Below, piece by piece: positions 52,120-60,937 of a stretch of DNA of 64,000 nucleotides (its first letter is position 1; the number at the start of each line of letters is the position of its first letter). Below the pieces are notes generated by a model. The model saw nothing but the letters and a program-made list of their open reading frames with translations. It had not been told where the DNA came from and ran no database searches. The stretch covers positions 34,640-98,639 of the forward strand of contig JAHEIX010000008.1 of the NCBI GenBank assembly GCA_024639165.1. Direction: 5' to 3'. The position numbers were made by a program, and so were the translations under genes. Source of the DNA: UBA7446 sp024639165. GTDB taxonomy: Bacteria; Bacteroidota; Bacteroidia; Flavobacteriales; Flavobacteriaceae.

Positions 52120-52890
52120 ATGGTATACAATCAAAAGTTAAAAAATAAAAATGTTCTTATTACCGCTGGAGCTCAAGGTATAGGAGAATCGATAACAAAA
52201 CATTTTATTAACTGCGGTGCACATGTTGCCATCCATTATTTCTCCAGTTCTGATACAGCTACACAATTAGTGAAATTTGCGGCAAGCAAAGGGCAAAAAG
52301 CCATCGCAATAAGTGGTGATTTAACAAATGAAGATGATGCTAATAGTTTGGTTAAAAAAACTATAGATGCCTTAGGTGGTTTGGATATATTAATCAATAA
52401 CGCAGGCTCGTTAGTCGCGCGTAAAACGTTAGGTGAAATACAAACTGATTTTTGGCATAAAGTAATGGATATCAACCTTACATCAATGTTATTTGTTACA
52501 AGAGCAGCTGTCCCATATTTAGCAAAAAATGACAAGAGTAGCATTGTAAACCTAGCTTCACTTGCAGGTCGTAAAGGAGGACATGCAGGCTCACTAGCTT
52601 ACTCCACCAGTAAAGGGGCTATTTTAACCTTTACAAGGGCTTTATCATCTGAGTTAGGTAATAAAGGCATAAGAGTAAATGCAGTTGCTCCAGGACTTAT
52701 TTTAGGAACCTCATTTCATAACACACATACCACAAAAGAATCTGCGGAAGATACAATCGTAAATATACCGATCAAACGAGCTGGAAATGCAGCAGATGTA
52801 GCCCGAGCAGTTTTATATTTAGCATCTGAGTACGATGGATTTATTACGGGGGCTACTTTAGATATAAATGGAGGGGTGTATAATATGTAA
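52120..52890 (+). CDS. SDR-family oxidoreductase (gluconate 5-dehydrogenase- or DEH reductase-like)
   Basis: A 256-residue classical short-chain dehydrogenase. The cofactor motif is ITAGAQGIGES, the structural motif NNAGSLVARK, the catalytic Ser lies in NLASLAGRKGG and the YxxxK pair in YSTSKGA. The C-terminal segment GFITGATLDINGG is standard. No acidic residue follows the second strand (AIHYFSSSD), which leans towards NADPH but is not decisive. Position after a gluconokinase/6PGDH fusion and a transporter fits a keto-gluconate reductase; position before KdgF fits DEH reductase. A second SDR at 63068 competes for the DEH role. Confidence 0.85.
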   Translation: MVYNQKLKNKNVLITAGAQGIGESITKHFINCGAHVAIHYFSSSDTATQLVKFAASKGQKAIAISGDLTNEDDANSLVKKTIDALGGLDILINNAGSLVARKTLGEIQTDFWHKVMDINLTSMLFVTRAAVPYLAKNDKSSIVNLASLAGRKGGHAGSLAYSTSKGAILTFTRALSSELGNKGIRVNAVAPGLILGTSFHNTHTTKESAEDTIVNIPIKRAGNAADVARAVLYLASEYDGFITGATLDINGGVYNM

Positions 52891-52992
52891 ATTATGATTA
52901 AGGGCGACAGTAGAATTACATAAATAAAGTTCAAGTATACGTTAGAAAACCATCATACAGTAAATATAAATAACAATTAAATCATAATAAAA

Positions 52993-53340
52993 ATGAAATC
53001 ATTCGGATCAAGTAAGGAGTTTAATTTTGGAAAAGACATACAGTGGGATGAAGTAGGCGACGGGGTTCGCAGACAAATCATGGCATATGATGACACCATC
53101 ATGCTCGTAAATGTAGAATTTAAAAAAGGGGGTATTGGGCAAATGCACCAACATTATCACGCACAAGTTACCCAAGTGGTTAGCGGTGCTTTTGAAGTTA
53201 CCATTGGCGGTGAAACCAAAACATTAAAGGGTGGAGACGCATTCTATATTCCGCCTAATGTACTACATGGTGCTGTATGTTTGGAAGATGGAGTTCTTAT
53301 TGATGTGTTCAGTCCAATACGCGAAGATTTCATGGAATAA
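52993..53340 (+). CDS. kdgF: KdgF-like cupin, unsaturated-uronate linearising enzyme
   Basis: A 115-residue single-domain cupin. Metal-ligand candidates are H52, H54, Q58 and H92 (MHQHYHAQVTQVVSG and PPNVLHGAVC), the KdgF pattern. KdgF converts the cyclic 4,5-unsaturated monouronates released by alginate and pectin lyases to the open ketonised form (DEH/DKI), the first intracellular step. Its place between an SDR and the susCD unit agrees. A 102-bp gap separates it from the SDR gene; no separate promoter was recognised. Confidence 0.88.
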   Translation: MKSFGSSKEFNFGKDIQWDEVGDGVRRQIMAYDDTIMLVNVEFKKGGIGQMHQHYHAQVTQVVSGAFEVTIGGETKTLKGGDAFYIPPNVLHGAVCLEDGVLIDVFSPIREDFME

Positions 53341-53382
53341 TAATTTTTGTATAAAAATATTAGGATTATAACAAATTTACAT

Positions 53383-53441
53383 TATATTTGGAAAACCAAA
53401 CTGGTACACCAAAATGGTCAACCAATAAATTTGGTACAACA
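53383..53441 (+). promoter_or_regulatory. Promoter and tandem operators of the susCD-PL7 unit
   Basis: TATATTTG (53383-53390) is followed, as at 46849, by GAAAACCAAACTGGT. Two operator-like palindromes follow: TGGTACACCA (53402-53411) and TGGTCAACCA (53415-53424), centres 13 bp apart. A degenerate third, TGGTACAACA, lies at 53432-53441. Two or three sites suggest tighter, possibly cooperative control than at the other promoters. Confidence 0.65.
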
Positions 53442-53443
53442 AA

Positions 53444-53471
53444 AAAAGGATAGACGCACATCTATCCTTTT
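53444..53471 (+). promoter_or_regulatory. Stem-loop in the susC 5' leader
   Basis: AAAAGGATAGA and TCTATCCTTTT form a perfect 11-bp stem with a 6-nt loop, about 50 nt into an approximately 220-nt leader. The T-run is short, so it may be an attenuator, a stabilising element or an RNA-binding site rather than a full terminator. Confidence 0.5.
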
Positions 53472-53615
53472 AAACGAACTTCTAAGAGGGAAGTAAGTGT
53501 GCCGCCTTTGAAAAGCAGCATTACAAAGATAAAAATTTACTTGTAAATCAAGGATATCTCTTTGTTGCGCAACTTTTCTTACGTGGCTTATATGTAAAAA
53601 CAAAAACTAACACGT

Positions 53616-56600
53616 ATGAAAAAAAGCAATTTTTTAATTCTTTTGGCATTTTTAACCACATCGTTTCTAAGTGCACAAAATGTGCTCAATGGTTCGGTAA
53701 GTGGTGCAGACGGCCAACCCATTCCAGGTGCAAATGTAGTGGTGGAAAACACCAATTCGGGTACAACCACAGACTTTGATGGTAAGTTTTCTATTTCTGT
53801 ATCATCTGGTGATGTAATTACGGTTTCTTATTTGGGTTTTGCAACCCAAAGTATAACCATAACAAACCAAACAACACTCAATGTAGTACTTGAGGCAAGT
53901 TCTTCTGAATTAGATGAAGTAGTTGTTGTTGGATATGGTACACAATTGAAGTCTAACTTAACAGGTGCCATTTCTAAGGTAACTAATGACAATTTAGATC
54001 AAATCGCGGTAGCACGTGTAGATGATGCCTTAGTTGGTCAAGTCTCTGGTGTTAATATCCAAGCTACCGAAGGTGAAGCGGGATCAGCACCTACAATTCG
54101 TATTCGTGGTGTAGGCTCAATCAACGGTAACTTAGACCCTCTCATCGTAGTGGATGGTATGGTCGTTGATAACGATTACCTAAGTGCTTTGGATATGAAT
54201 GACATTGCGTCTTTCGAAATTCTTAAAGATGCGGCTTCAACAGCCATTTATGGTTCTCGTGGTTCAAAAGGTGTTATCATGGTAACTACAAAAGATGGTA
54301 AGGAAGGTAAAACGAAGTTTCGTTACAATGCCTTCACTGGATTTAAGGAAGCGCACCAAAGCGATGCATATTACTTTACCACTGCCGAACATGCCGAAAT
54401 GGAACGTGCAGCAACAGGGTCTATTCAAGAAAAAACACAATATAAATTACTTTTAGCCCAAGCTGGAGGCGATACAAACTGGCAAGATATCATCTTTGAT
54501 GGCGGTACAATCAACAGTCATTCCTTAAGTGTTACTGGGGGTAGCAAAAGAACAAAGTTTAGCTCTGCATTAAACTATTTACATGACGAAGGAGTTTTGC
54601 TTACCGATGATTTCAAGAAATACACAATCAAAATAAAGGTTGACAGTGAAATTAATGACAAGCTATCTTTTGGTTTAAGTCTTACACCTTCTTTTACAGA
54701 ACGTCAACGATTTGATGGTTCTACGCACGATATTTTACGTCAACCCTCTTGGTTGCCTTTATATTTGGATGAGAATACCATACAATTTGTAAACCGCACT
54801 CGCGATAATGGCAAGTATGCCAATGCTCAAATTGGAGACTACGCTATTCAACGAATGTTTGATGATTTTGACTTGGCAAATGGCGTACCCATGGCAAATG
54901 GAGCTAGTGGACTGGATATTTCCAATACTTCTAACACAAACCCAGCGGCTAAAGTACTTGAAAGTGATCGAGGGGATAAAAAGTTTAAGATGTTTGGTAA
55001 TGCTTACTTCAGGGTGAAGTTTAATGAGAATTTGACCATCAGAACAAGCTTTGGAGGCGATTTCCAAAATACTGCTTATCGCAGGTGGAGAGGAGTTAAG
55101 CATAACCGAAATGGTGCTTCTGCTGCCTTTTTGGAATTGCAAGACACAAACCGTACTCATATGGTTACAGAAACGTATTTTACATATAATAACACTTTCG
55201 GCGACCATGATATTAATGCTGTTTTAGGTACAGGTGCAGAGTCATGGAAAACAGAATATAACCAAACTCGTGGTGCTGGATATACTTCTGACCTAATACA
55301 AACCATAGCGGCTGCTGATCCACTTACGGTAACAGCAACTTCAATGGCATATGAGTCCAGATTGCTATCTTTTTTCGCACGTATAAATTACGCTTTTGGA
55401 AACAAATATTTAGCTTCTCTTAGTATGCGTCGTGATGGATATTCTGTTTTTGGTTCAAATCAAAAATATGGAGATTTTCCAGCAGCTTCTTTGGGCTGGA
55501 AAGTTCATGAAGAAGACTTTTTACGTGATAGTGAGACAGTAAACAGCCTTAAACTTCGTATAAGCTATGGTATTACAGGAAATCCAGGAGTAGATACAGG
55601 TAACGATCAGGTTGACAATTACCCTTATTTGGCACTTCTTGCATCTAGTAATGCGGTAATAGATGGCTCAACGGTAACAGGTTTTAATGCTTTAAACATT
55701 GCAAACCCTGATTTGCGTTGGGAGCGTTCTATTGAAATCAACCCAGGTATTGATTTTGGATTGTTTAATAATTTGATAACTGGTTCTATTGACTATTACA
55801 AAAGGGAAAGTGATCAATTATTGCTTTACAACCCAGTTTCGTCAACAACTGGTTTTAACAATGCATTGATTAACATTGGTAAAGTAGAAAATAAGGGAAT
55901 TGAAGTTGAGCTTCGCTCTAGAAATATTTCAACTGAAAATTTCCGTTGGTCTTCTACATTTATTGCTTCACACAACAAAAACACCTTGTTGGATTTTGCA
56001 GACGCAGATGGTCAGATCCAAAGTGTTGATGCAAAACGTGCCGCAGAATGGATTAACCAAGTTGGACAACCCATTTCATCTTTCTATGGTTGGGTAGTAG
56101 ATAAAGAGATTCCAAAAGAATATCTTAAAAACGCATGGCATCCCATTGGCGCACAAGCTCAAGATGTTTATGTACGTGACTTAAATGGTGACGGACTTAT
56201 TGACGACGATGACAAAACCATTTTAGGAAGTCCATATCCAGACTTGGTTTGGAGTTTTGGAAATGACTTTAAAATTGGAAATGTAGATATAAGTTTCCTA
56301 TTCCAAGGAAGCCATGGTGCTGAGGTACGCAATATGGGAGATCAGTATATTTTTAATCACTTTAATAGTGGTCAAGATTTTGATTCTTCAATTACACCAG
56401 ACCAGCAGTTTATAAAGCAAAAAATCTTTACAAATTCAATCATTCAAGACGCATCATATATTGCGCTTCGTAATGTAAATATTGGGTACACTTTTGGTAA
56501 TGATGTGATTTCAAAAGCAGGTTTGTCAAAAGCTAGAGTTTACTTAACTGGCCAAAACTTGATGTATCTAATGGCTGACGGCTATACAGGATTTAATCCA

Positions 56601-56699
56601 GAGTCCATCAATGATACAAGTTCAACAACCTATGGGTATCAGCGTGCGGGTTCTCCTGTATTTAGTACGGTTTCTTTAGGTGTAAATCTTGAATTTTAA
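53616..56699 (+). CDS. SusC-family TonB-dependent outer-membrane transporter
   Basis: A 1027-residue SusC/RagA protein. A signal peptide ends at SFLSAQ. A carboxypeptidase-regulatory-like domain spans about 22-100 (GSVSGADGQPIPGANVVVEN...YLGFATQSITI). The plug follows with VVGYGTQLKSNLTGAIS, VSGVNIQ, TIRIRGVGSINGNLDPLIVVDG and KDAASTAIYGSRGSKGVIMVTTK. The remainder is the 22-strand barrel ending SLGVNLEF. With SusD it forms the pedal-bin importer for oligosaccharides, here presumably alginate oligomers, inferred from the flanking PL7 genes. The leader of about 220 nt carries operators and a stem-loop. Confidence 0.95.
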   Translation: MKKSNFLILLAFLTTSFLSAQNVLNGSVSGADGQPIPGANVVVENTNSGTTTDFDGKFSISVSSGDVITVSYLGFATQSITITNQTTLNVVLEASSSELDEVVVVGYGTQLKSNLTGAISKVTNDNLDQIAVARVDDALVGQVSGVNIQATEGEAGSAPTIRIRGVGSINGNLDPLIVVDGMVVDNDYLSALDMNDIASFEILKDAASTAIYGSRGSKGVIMVTTKDGKEGKTKFRYNAFTGFKEAHQSDAYYFTTAEHAEMERAATGSIQEKTQYKLLLAQAGGDTNWQDIIFDGGTINSHSLSVTGGSKRTKFSSALNYLHDEGVLLTDDFKKYTIKIKVDSEINDKLSFGLSLTPSFTERQRFDGSTHDILRQPSWLPLYLDENTIQFVNRTRDNGKYANAQIGDYAIQRMFDDFDLANGVPMANGASGLDISNTSNTNPAAKVLESDRGDKKFKMFGNAYFRVKFNENLTIRTSFGGDFQNTAYRRWRGVKHNRNGASAAFLELQDTNRTHMVTETYFTYNNTFGDHDINAVLGTGAESWKTEYNQTRGAGYTSDLIQTIAAADPLTVTATSMAYESRLLSFFARINYAFGNKYLASLSMRRDGYSVFGSNQKYGDFPAASLGWKVHEEDFLRDSETVNSLKLRISYGITGNPGVDTGNDQVDNYPYLALLASSNAVIDGSTVTGFNALNIANPDLRWERSIEINPGIDFGLFNNLITGSIDYYKRESDQLLLYNPVSSTTGFNNALINIGKVENKGIEVELRSRNISTENFRWSSTFIASHNKNTLLDFADADGQIQSVDAKRAAEWINQVGQPISSFYGWVVDKEIPKEYLKNAWHPIGAQAQDVYVRDLNGDGLIDDDDKTILGSPYPDLVWSFGNDFKIGNVDISFLFQGSHGAEVRNMGDQYIFNHFNSGQDFDSSITPDQQFIKQKIFTNSIIQDASYIALRNVNIGYTFGNDVISKAGLSKARVYLTGQNLMYLMADGYTGFNPESINDTSSTTYGYQRAGSPVFSTVSLGVNLEF

Positions 56700-56717
56700 T
56701 TTATTAAATACGTAATT

Positions 56718-58136
56718 ATGAAAAATTTAAAACGCACATTGTTTTTTGCACTTGCGGCTTTGGTTTCATCTTGTGAGGATGGCTATTTAGAGCCTGCGCC
56801 AACAGCTGTGGTTTCTAGTGCAAATTATTATACAACACCAGCACAAGTAGAGGCTGCTGTTTTTAACATCTATGATGGAATTCAAGGGGTAAATTCAACA
56901 AGCCCTAACGATAATCATGCGCTTCAGTATGAGTTTTATTTGACTGAAATGCGTAGTGATAATACACGTACTAAAGCAAGTGAAGGTGAAGCAGCTCAGT
57001 TTGAAAACTATACCATTGAAGCGACAAACGGAATTGTAGCAGACTACTACCAGAGCTTCTATAATGTGATTTATCGTGCCAATGTAGTTCTTGAAAATTT
57101 AGGTGCTGCAGGTAGCATGGCCGGTAAATTTGAGGCAGAAGCTTCTTTTTTACGTGCTTACGCTTATTATAATTTGGTGAACTTATTTGGGGATGTTCCG
57201 CTTGTCACAAGTAACATATCACCCGAAGATAAGGAGACAGCCTTTACACGAAGATCAACTTCTGATGTACATCAACAGATAGTAGATGATTTAAATACCG
57301 CCATTTCAGGATTGGATAACAGCAGTTGCTTTAGAGCTTCTAAAGCAGCAGCCCAAGCCCTAATGGCAAAAGTTCAATTGAAACTTGGAAACCACTTAGA
57401 AGCGCAACAGCTTTGTGAAGCTATTGTGGGTTCAGGAAATTATGCGTTGGAGTCAAATTTTAAAGATATCTTCTTTAATGAGGGTAACGACGAAATAATT
57501 TTTGCTATTGGCTATTTGCCTGACTCTGAAGAAAGTCAAAACTTCTCTGCGGAGTGGCTAAATGCTGTTGGAAGAACTTCGGGAGTGAATTATGTGACAA
57601 ATGATGCTAAAGCGGCTTTAGACGCTATGGGTGGCGACCGCACCGTGTACTCATATAGAGTTGATAGCGGTCAAGTTACTCAAAATCAAGTGGTTAAATA
57701 TTTACCGGATGGCGATGCTAGTTTAGGGATTGCAGCTACTTCTAGTGATCCTAGAAAAGCAGGCAATGATTGGATAGTATTGCGTTATGCTGATGTGTTG
57801 TTATTACATGTTGAGTCAATTTTGGCGGGTGGATCTTCCACTTCAAGTGCAGCTGCACTTAGCTCTTTTAATGCAGTGCGTAGTCGTGCCGGGTTGGCCA
57901 ATGACGCAGATGGGACTATTACAAAGCAAGAACTTATGGACGAGCGCCGAGTTGAGCTTGCATTTGAAAATCACCGTCTATTTGACCTTATTCGTATGGG
58001 TGAGGCAGAGAATGTACTAGGGGCATTTGCCGCTTCAGTGGGAGCTAGTTTTACTTCCTCAGACGTATTATTGCCTATCCCACAACGTGAGATCAACTTG
58101 AGTGGTGGTTCTATGCAACAGAATCCCGGTTACTAA
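56718..58136 (+). CDS. SusD-family surface glycan-binding lipoprotein
   Basis: A 472-residue lipoprotein with lipobox LVSSC (Cys19). The SusD/RagB pattern is clear: an N-terminal TPR-rich part (FEAEASFLRAYAYYNLVNLF, GDVPLVTS), then the RagB core. The C-terminal signature DERRVELAFENHRLFDLIRM and LLPIPQREINLSGGSMQQNPGY mark the family. It forms the lid over SusC and binds incoming alginate oligomers (inferred). It lies 18 bp after susC. Confidence 0.95.
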   Translation: MKNLKRTLFFALAALVSSCEDGYLEPAPTAVVSSANYYTTPAQVEAAVFNIYDGIQGVNSTSPNDNHALQYEFYLTEMRSDNTRTKASEGEAAQFENYTIEATNGIVADYYQSFYNVIYRANVVLENLGAAGSMAGKFEAEASFLRAYAYYNLVNLFGDVPLVTSNISPEDKETAFTRRSTSDVHQQIVDDLNTAISGLDNSSCFRASKAAAQALMAKVQLKLGNHLEAQQLCEAIVGSGNYALESNFKDIFFNEGNDEIIFAIGYLPDSEESQNFSAEWLNAVGRTSGVNYVTNDAKAALDAMGGDRTVYSYRVDSGQVTQNQVVKYLPDGDASLGIAATSSDPRKAGNDWIVLRYADVLLLHVESILAGGSSTSSAAALSSFNAVRSRAGLANDADGTITKQELMDERRVELAFENHRLFDLIRMGEAENVLGAFAASVGASFTSSDVLLPIPQREINLSGGSMQQNPGY

Positions 58137-58169
58137 TTGCAGCATATTAAATACTTAAAAAAGAAAAAA

Positions 58170-59036
58170 ATGATGAATTTTAATTTTAAAAACGCAAATA
58201 GGATTCACTATGTAATTGCAATTTGTGTTTCATTAGGACTGCTAACATCTTGTGAGGAGGAGGTTTATCCCGAAGCAGGATCAATAGCCGATAAAACGCC
58301 GCCTTCGGCTGCTTTTAGTGCAACCCAAGGGGAAGGGTTGAATGATGAATGGAAAACCTATTCATTTTCGAATCAATCATCTAGCGCAACGGATTTTAGT
58401 TGGGATTTTGGTGATGGAAACTCTTCAACAGATTTTGAACCCTCGAATACGTATTCGGGCGAAGGCACCTTTGCGGTTTCTTTGACAGCTTCAGACAAGT
58501 TGGGCGTTACAAGCACATATTCAGAAAGTATTACTATTGTTGAGCCTGAAGCTCCTTCTGCTGTTGTACCACCAATTTTGGAAGCAAGTTTTGAAGATAA
58601 TTCATTACCCGACGGAACAGGCGATGGACGTGATTCATGGCGATTGTCAGGTGCAGGAGTAATTCAAATTACTTCTTCACCGGTATATGAGGGTAGTCAA
58701 GCAGCTAAGTTTCCCTCTGCTGGAGATAGGGCGGCTTATCAAGCGTTAGGAGTTACGCCTAATTCTGATTATACACTTTCGTATTATTACACCATGAAAA
58801 CAAGTGGTACAGGAAATATTACCGTTTGGATTTTGCCAGGAGAAGTAACCGAATTTTCACAAATCGATACTTCACAGGCTATTGCAAGTTTTGTGGGTAC
58901 TGACCAAACGAGTGCCAACGATTATGTAAGCGTTGATTTACCGTTTAATACAGGTGCTAATGATAAAGTGGCGATTTTGATTACAAACGAAGGAGTTGAA
59001 TCAAGATTAGATGCTATGACTATAACAGCAGACTAA
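58170..59036 (+). CDS. PKD-domain surface lipoprotein, candidate alginate-binding protein
   Basis: About 289 residues from the ATG at 58170; a TTG 33 bp upstream is a less likely start. Lipobox LLTSC (Cys28) is followed by EEE, an acidic +2/+4 context consistent with surface export in flavobacteria. A PKD domain lies about residues 45-130 (FSWDFGDGNSSTDFEPSNTY). A C-terminal beta-sandwich of about 150 residues (ILEASFEDNSLPDG...YTLSYYYTMKTSGTGN...ITAD) resembles a carbohydrate-binding module. It occupies the position of a SusE/SGBP-B gene directly after susD. Binding of alginate is inferred; no catalytic residues are seen. Confidence 0.78.
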   Translation: MMNFNFKNANRIHYVIAICVSLGLLTSCEEEVYPEAGSIADKTPPSAAFSATQGEGLNDEWKTYSFSNQSSSATDFSWDFGDGNSSTDFEPSNTYSGEGTFAVSLTASDKLGVTSTYSESITIVEPEAPSAVVPPILEASFEDNSLPDGTGDGRDSWRLSGAGVIQITSSPVYEGSQAAKFPSAGDRAAYQALGVTPNSDYTLSYYYTMKTSGTGNITVWILPGEVTEFSQIDTSQAIASFVGTDQTSANDYVSVDLPFNTGANDKVAILITNEGVESRLDAMTITAD

Positions 59037-59060
59037 AACTAAACAAAGAAGCAAATAATA

Positions 59061-59960
59061 ATGATATTGAGATTGTTTTTTTCGTTATCTATTTTATTTG
59101 CTTCTTTTTTTGTTTGTGCTCAAGAAAACCCTAAATTTAAAGGGGTAACCAAAGTAGAAAAGAAAAAGCAGCGTAAAAAGCGAAAAGTTAAACTGCCAAA
59201 AATAGACCTTACAAATTGGTCGGTTACGGTTCCCGCCGAAAGGGAAGATGGTAACCCTATTGTAGTTGCACCGCCCGAAATTTTAGATTATGCCTCTATC
59301 GCTCAACTTAGACCCTATATGTACACGGATTCTATTAGAGGGGCATTAGTTTTTTATGCTGAGCCCACCAATGCAACCACACCTAATTCAAAATATTCCC
59401 GCTCTGAATTACGTGAACAAATGGTTCCTGGAGACAATAATATAAATTGGACCTTCGCACAAGGCGGGGTTCTGAAAGGTAAGCTTTCTGTAGACAAAGT
59501 ATCTAAAGATGGCTCAGGGAAATACCACCGTGTTATCATCATGCAGATCCACGGAAGACTAACCGATAAACAAAGAGATTTAATAGGACAAAAGGACAAC
59601 AATGCACCTCCCGTATTAAAAATTTATTGGGATAAGGGTAAAATTCGAATTAAGACAAAAAAATTGAAAAACATAAATACCTCTTATGAGCGGATGTTAG
59701 ATAAAAATGCTTGGACTGACGATGAAGGATTTAATTTTGAACAAGAGGTGGGCTTTCGTAAATTTTATCTTGAGGTTTATGTTAGTAAAGGAAAAATGAT
59801 TGTTTCGCTCAATAAAAATGAATTTAAAACATATAAGGGTATTCACATGGAAAAGTGGGGCGTTTTTGAAAATTATTTTAAAGCGGGTAATTATTTACAA
59901 ACACGCGACCCGGGTGCTTATGCGCAGGTTAGCTATTTTACTTTAGAGGCATCTCATTAG
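59061..59960 (+). CDS. PL7 alginate lyase, secreted form
   Basis: A 299-residue lyase. The signal peptide (LFFSLSILFASFFVCAQ) lacks a proper lipobox, so the protein is probably soluble. A very basic linker (KKKQRKKRKVK, residues about 34-44) precedes the PL7 domain that starts LPKIDLTNWSVTVP. Catalytic blocks are RSELREQM (114-121), MQIHGRL (about 161-167) and YFKAGNYLQ near the C-terminus. It cleaves alginate by beta-elimination; M/G preference is not readable. It is paralogous to the next gene (shared QRDLIGQKDNNAPP and EKWGVFENYFKAGNY-like segments), so a tandem duplication produced the pair. Confidence 0.9.
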   Translation: MILRLFFSLSILFASFFVCAQENPKFKGVTKVEKKKQRKKRKVKLPKIDLTNWSVTVPAEREDGNPIVVAPPEILDYASIAQLRPYMYTDSIRGALVFYAEPTNATTPNSKYSRSELREQMVPGDNNINWTFAQGGVLKGKLSVDKVSKDGSGKYHRVIIMQIHGRLTDKQRDLIGQKDNNAPPVLKIYWDKGKIRIKTKKLKNINTSYERMLDKNAWTDDEGFNFEQEVGFRKFYLEVYVSKGKMIVSLNKNEFKTYKGIHMEKWGVFENYFKAGNYLQTRDPGAYAQVSYFTLEASH

Positions 59961-59969
59961 TCTATCAAT

Positions 59970-60872
59970 ATGTATAAACAGATCATTTTATTTTATTTTT
60001 TTATGGCTTGCTTTCTCTTTTGCGCATGCAGTTGCGAAAAAGAAAACAATGGACTTTTTCAGCAAGACGATGTAACATTTAACGATACAGGAGATGATAC
60101 ATCTCCACAAAATGTAAAATTACCAGATATCGATTTGTCTCATTGGAAAGTAACACTTCCAATAGGGAACCCAACTTCGATAAAACCACCTGAAATCTTG
60201 GATTATGCGACAAACGATGTGTTGAAACCCTATATGTATAACGATTCTATAGAAGGGGCTCTTGTGTTTTTTACCAAGCCTGGTGCTTCGACTCCAAATT
60301 CAAGCTACTCAAGAACTGAATTACGCGAGCAAATAGTCGCAGGTTCGGATAGCTATAACTGGACGTTTAAGGATGGTGGCGTAATCAAGGGTCGTTTGCG
60401 AATGGACGAAACATCCCGAGATAGTTCTGGAAAACCCCATCGGGTTATCGTTATGCAAATTCATGGTAGATTGACAAACGAACAACGAGACCTCATTGGT
60501 CAAAAAGACAATAATGCACCACCCATTATGAAAGTATATTGGGATAATGGCTATGTTCGATTAAAATCTAAAGTTTTAAAAAATCAAGATGCAAGCTACC
60601 CTGATCTTTTACATACTGATGCTTGGGACAATGACAGTGGATATACCTTTTCGGAATACGTAGGTTATGAACCATTTACCATAGAAATTAGAGCAAGCCA
60701 AGGAGAAATGGTAGTAACGCTAAATGAAATACATACACATTCCTATTCTGGAAACAATATGCAGAAATGGGGTGTTTTTGAAAATTATTTTAAAGCTGGA
60801 AATTACTTGATGGCAACAGAGAGTGATGCTTTTGCAAGACTAAAGTATTATACCCTTGAAGTTAATCATTAA
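59970..60872 (+). CDS. PL7 alginate lyase, lipoprotein form
   Basis: A 300-residue paralogue of the preceding lyase. Cysteines at 18, 20 and 22 end a hydrophobic signal (FFMACFLFCACSC), so membrane anchoring through Cys20 or Cys22 is likely. The PL7 domain starts LPDIDLSHWKVTLP and has SRTELREQI, MQIHGRLTNEQRDLIGQKD and YFKAGNYLM. The YxQ of most PL7 enzymes is not conserved after YFKAGNY (LMATES follows), as in its paralogue (LQTRD). The two lyases probably work at different cell locations. It lies 10 bp after the first. Confidence 0.9.
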   Translation: MYKQIILFYFFMACFLFCACSCEKENNGLFQQDDVTFNDTGDDTSPQNVKLPDIDLSHWKVTLPIGNPTSIKPPEILDYATNDVLKPYMYNDSIEGALVFFTKPGASTPNSSYSRTELREQIVAGSDSYNWTFKDGGVIKGRLRMDETSRDSSGKPHRVIVMQIHGRLTNEQRDLIGQKDNNAPPIMKVYWDNGYVRLKSKVLKNQDASYPDLLHTDAWDNDSGYTFSEYVGYEPFTIEIRASQGEMVVTLNEIHTHSYSGNNMQKWGVFENYFKAGNYLMATESDAFARLKYYTLEVNH

Positions 60873-60900
60873 TTGATTTTAATTTTAGCTATAAATTTTT

Positions 60901-60930
60901 TAGATTTACCAGAACAAATCTGGTTAACCA
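60901..60930 (+). promoter_or_regulatory. Promoter-operator region of the GntR regulator gene
   Basis: TGGTTAACCA (60921-60930) is identical to the operator at 46868 and ends 7 bp before the gntR ATG. TAGATTTA at 60901-60908 is a one-mismatch -7 box at the same relative distance as in the other two promoters. This suggests autoregulation. Confidence 0.6.
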
Positions 60931-60937
60931 ATTTGGC

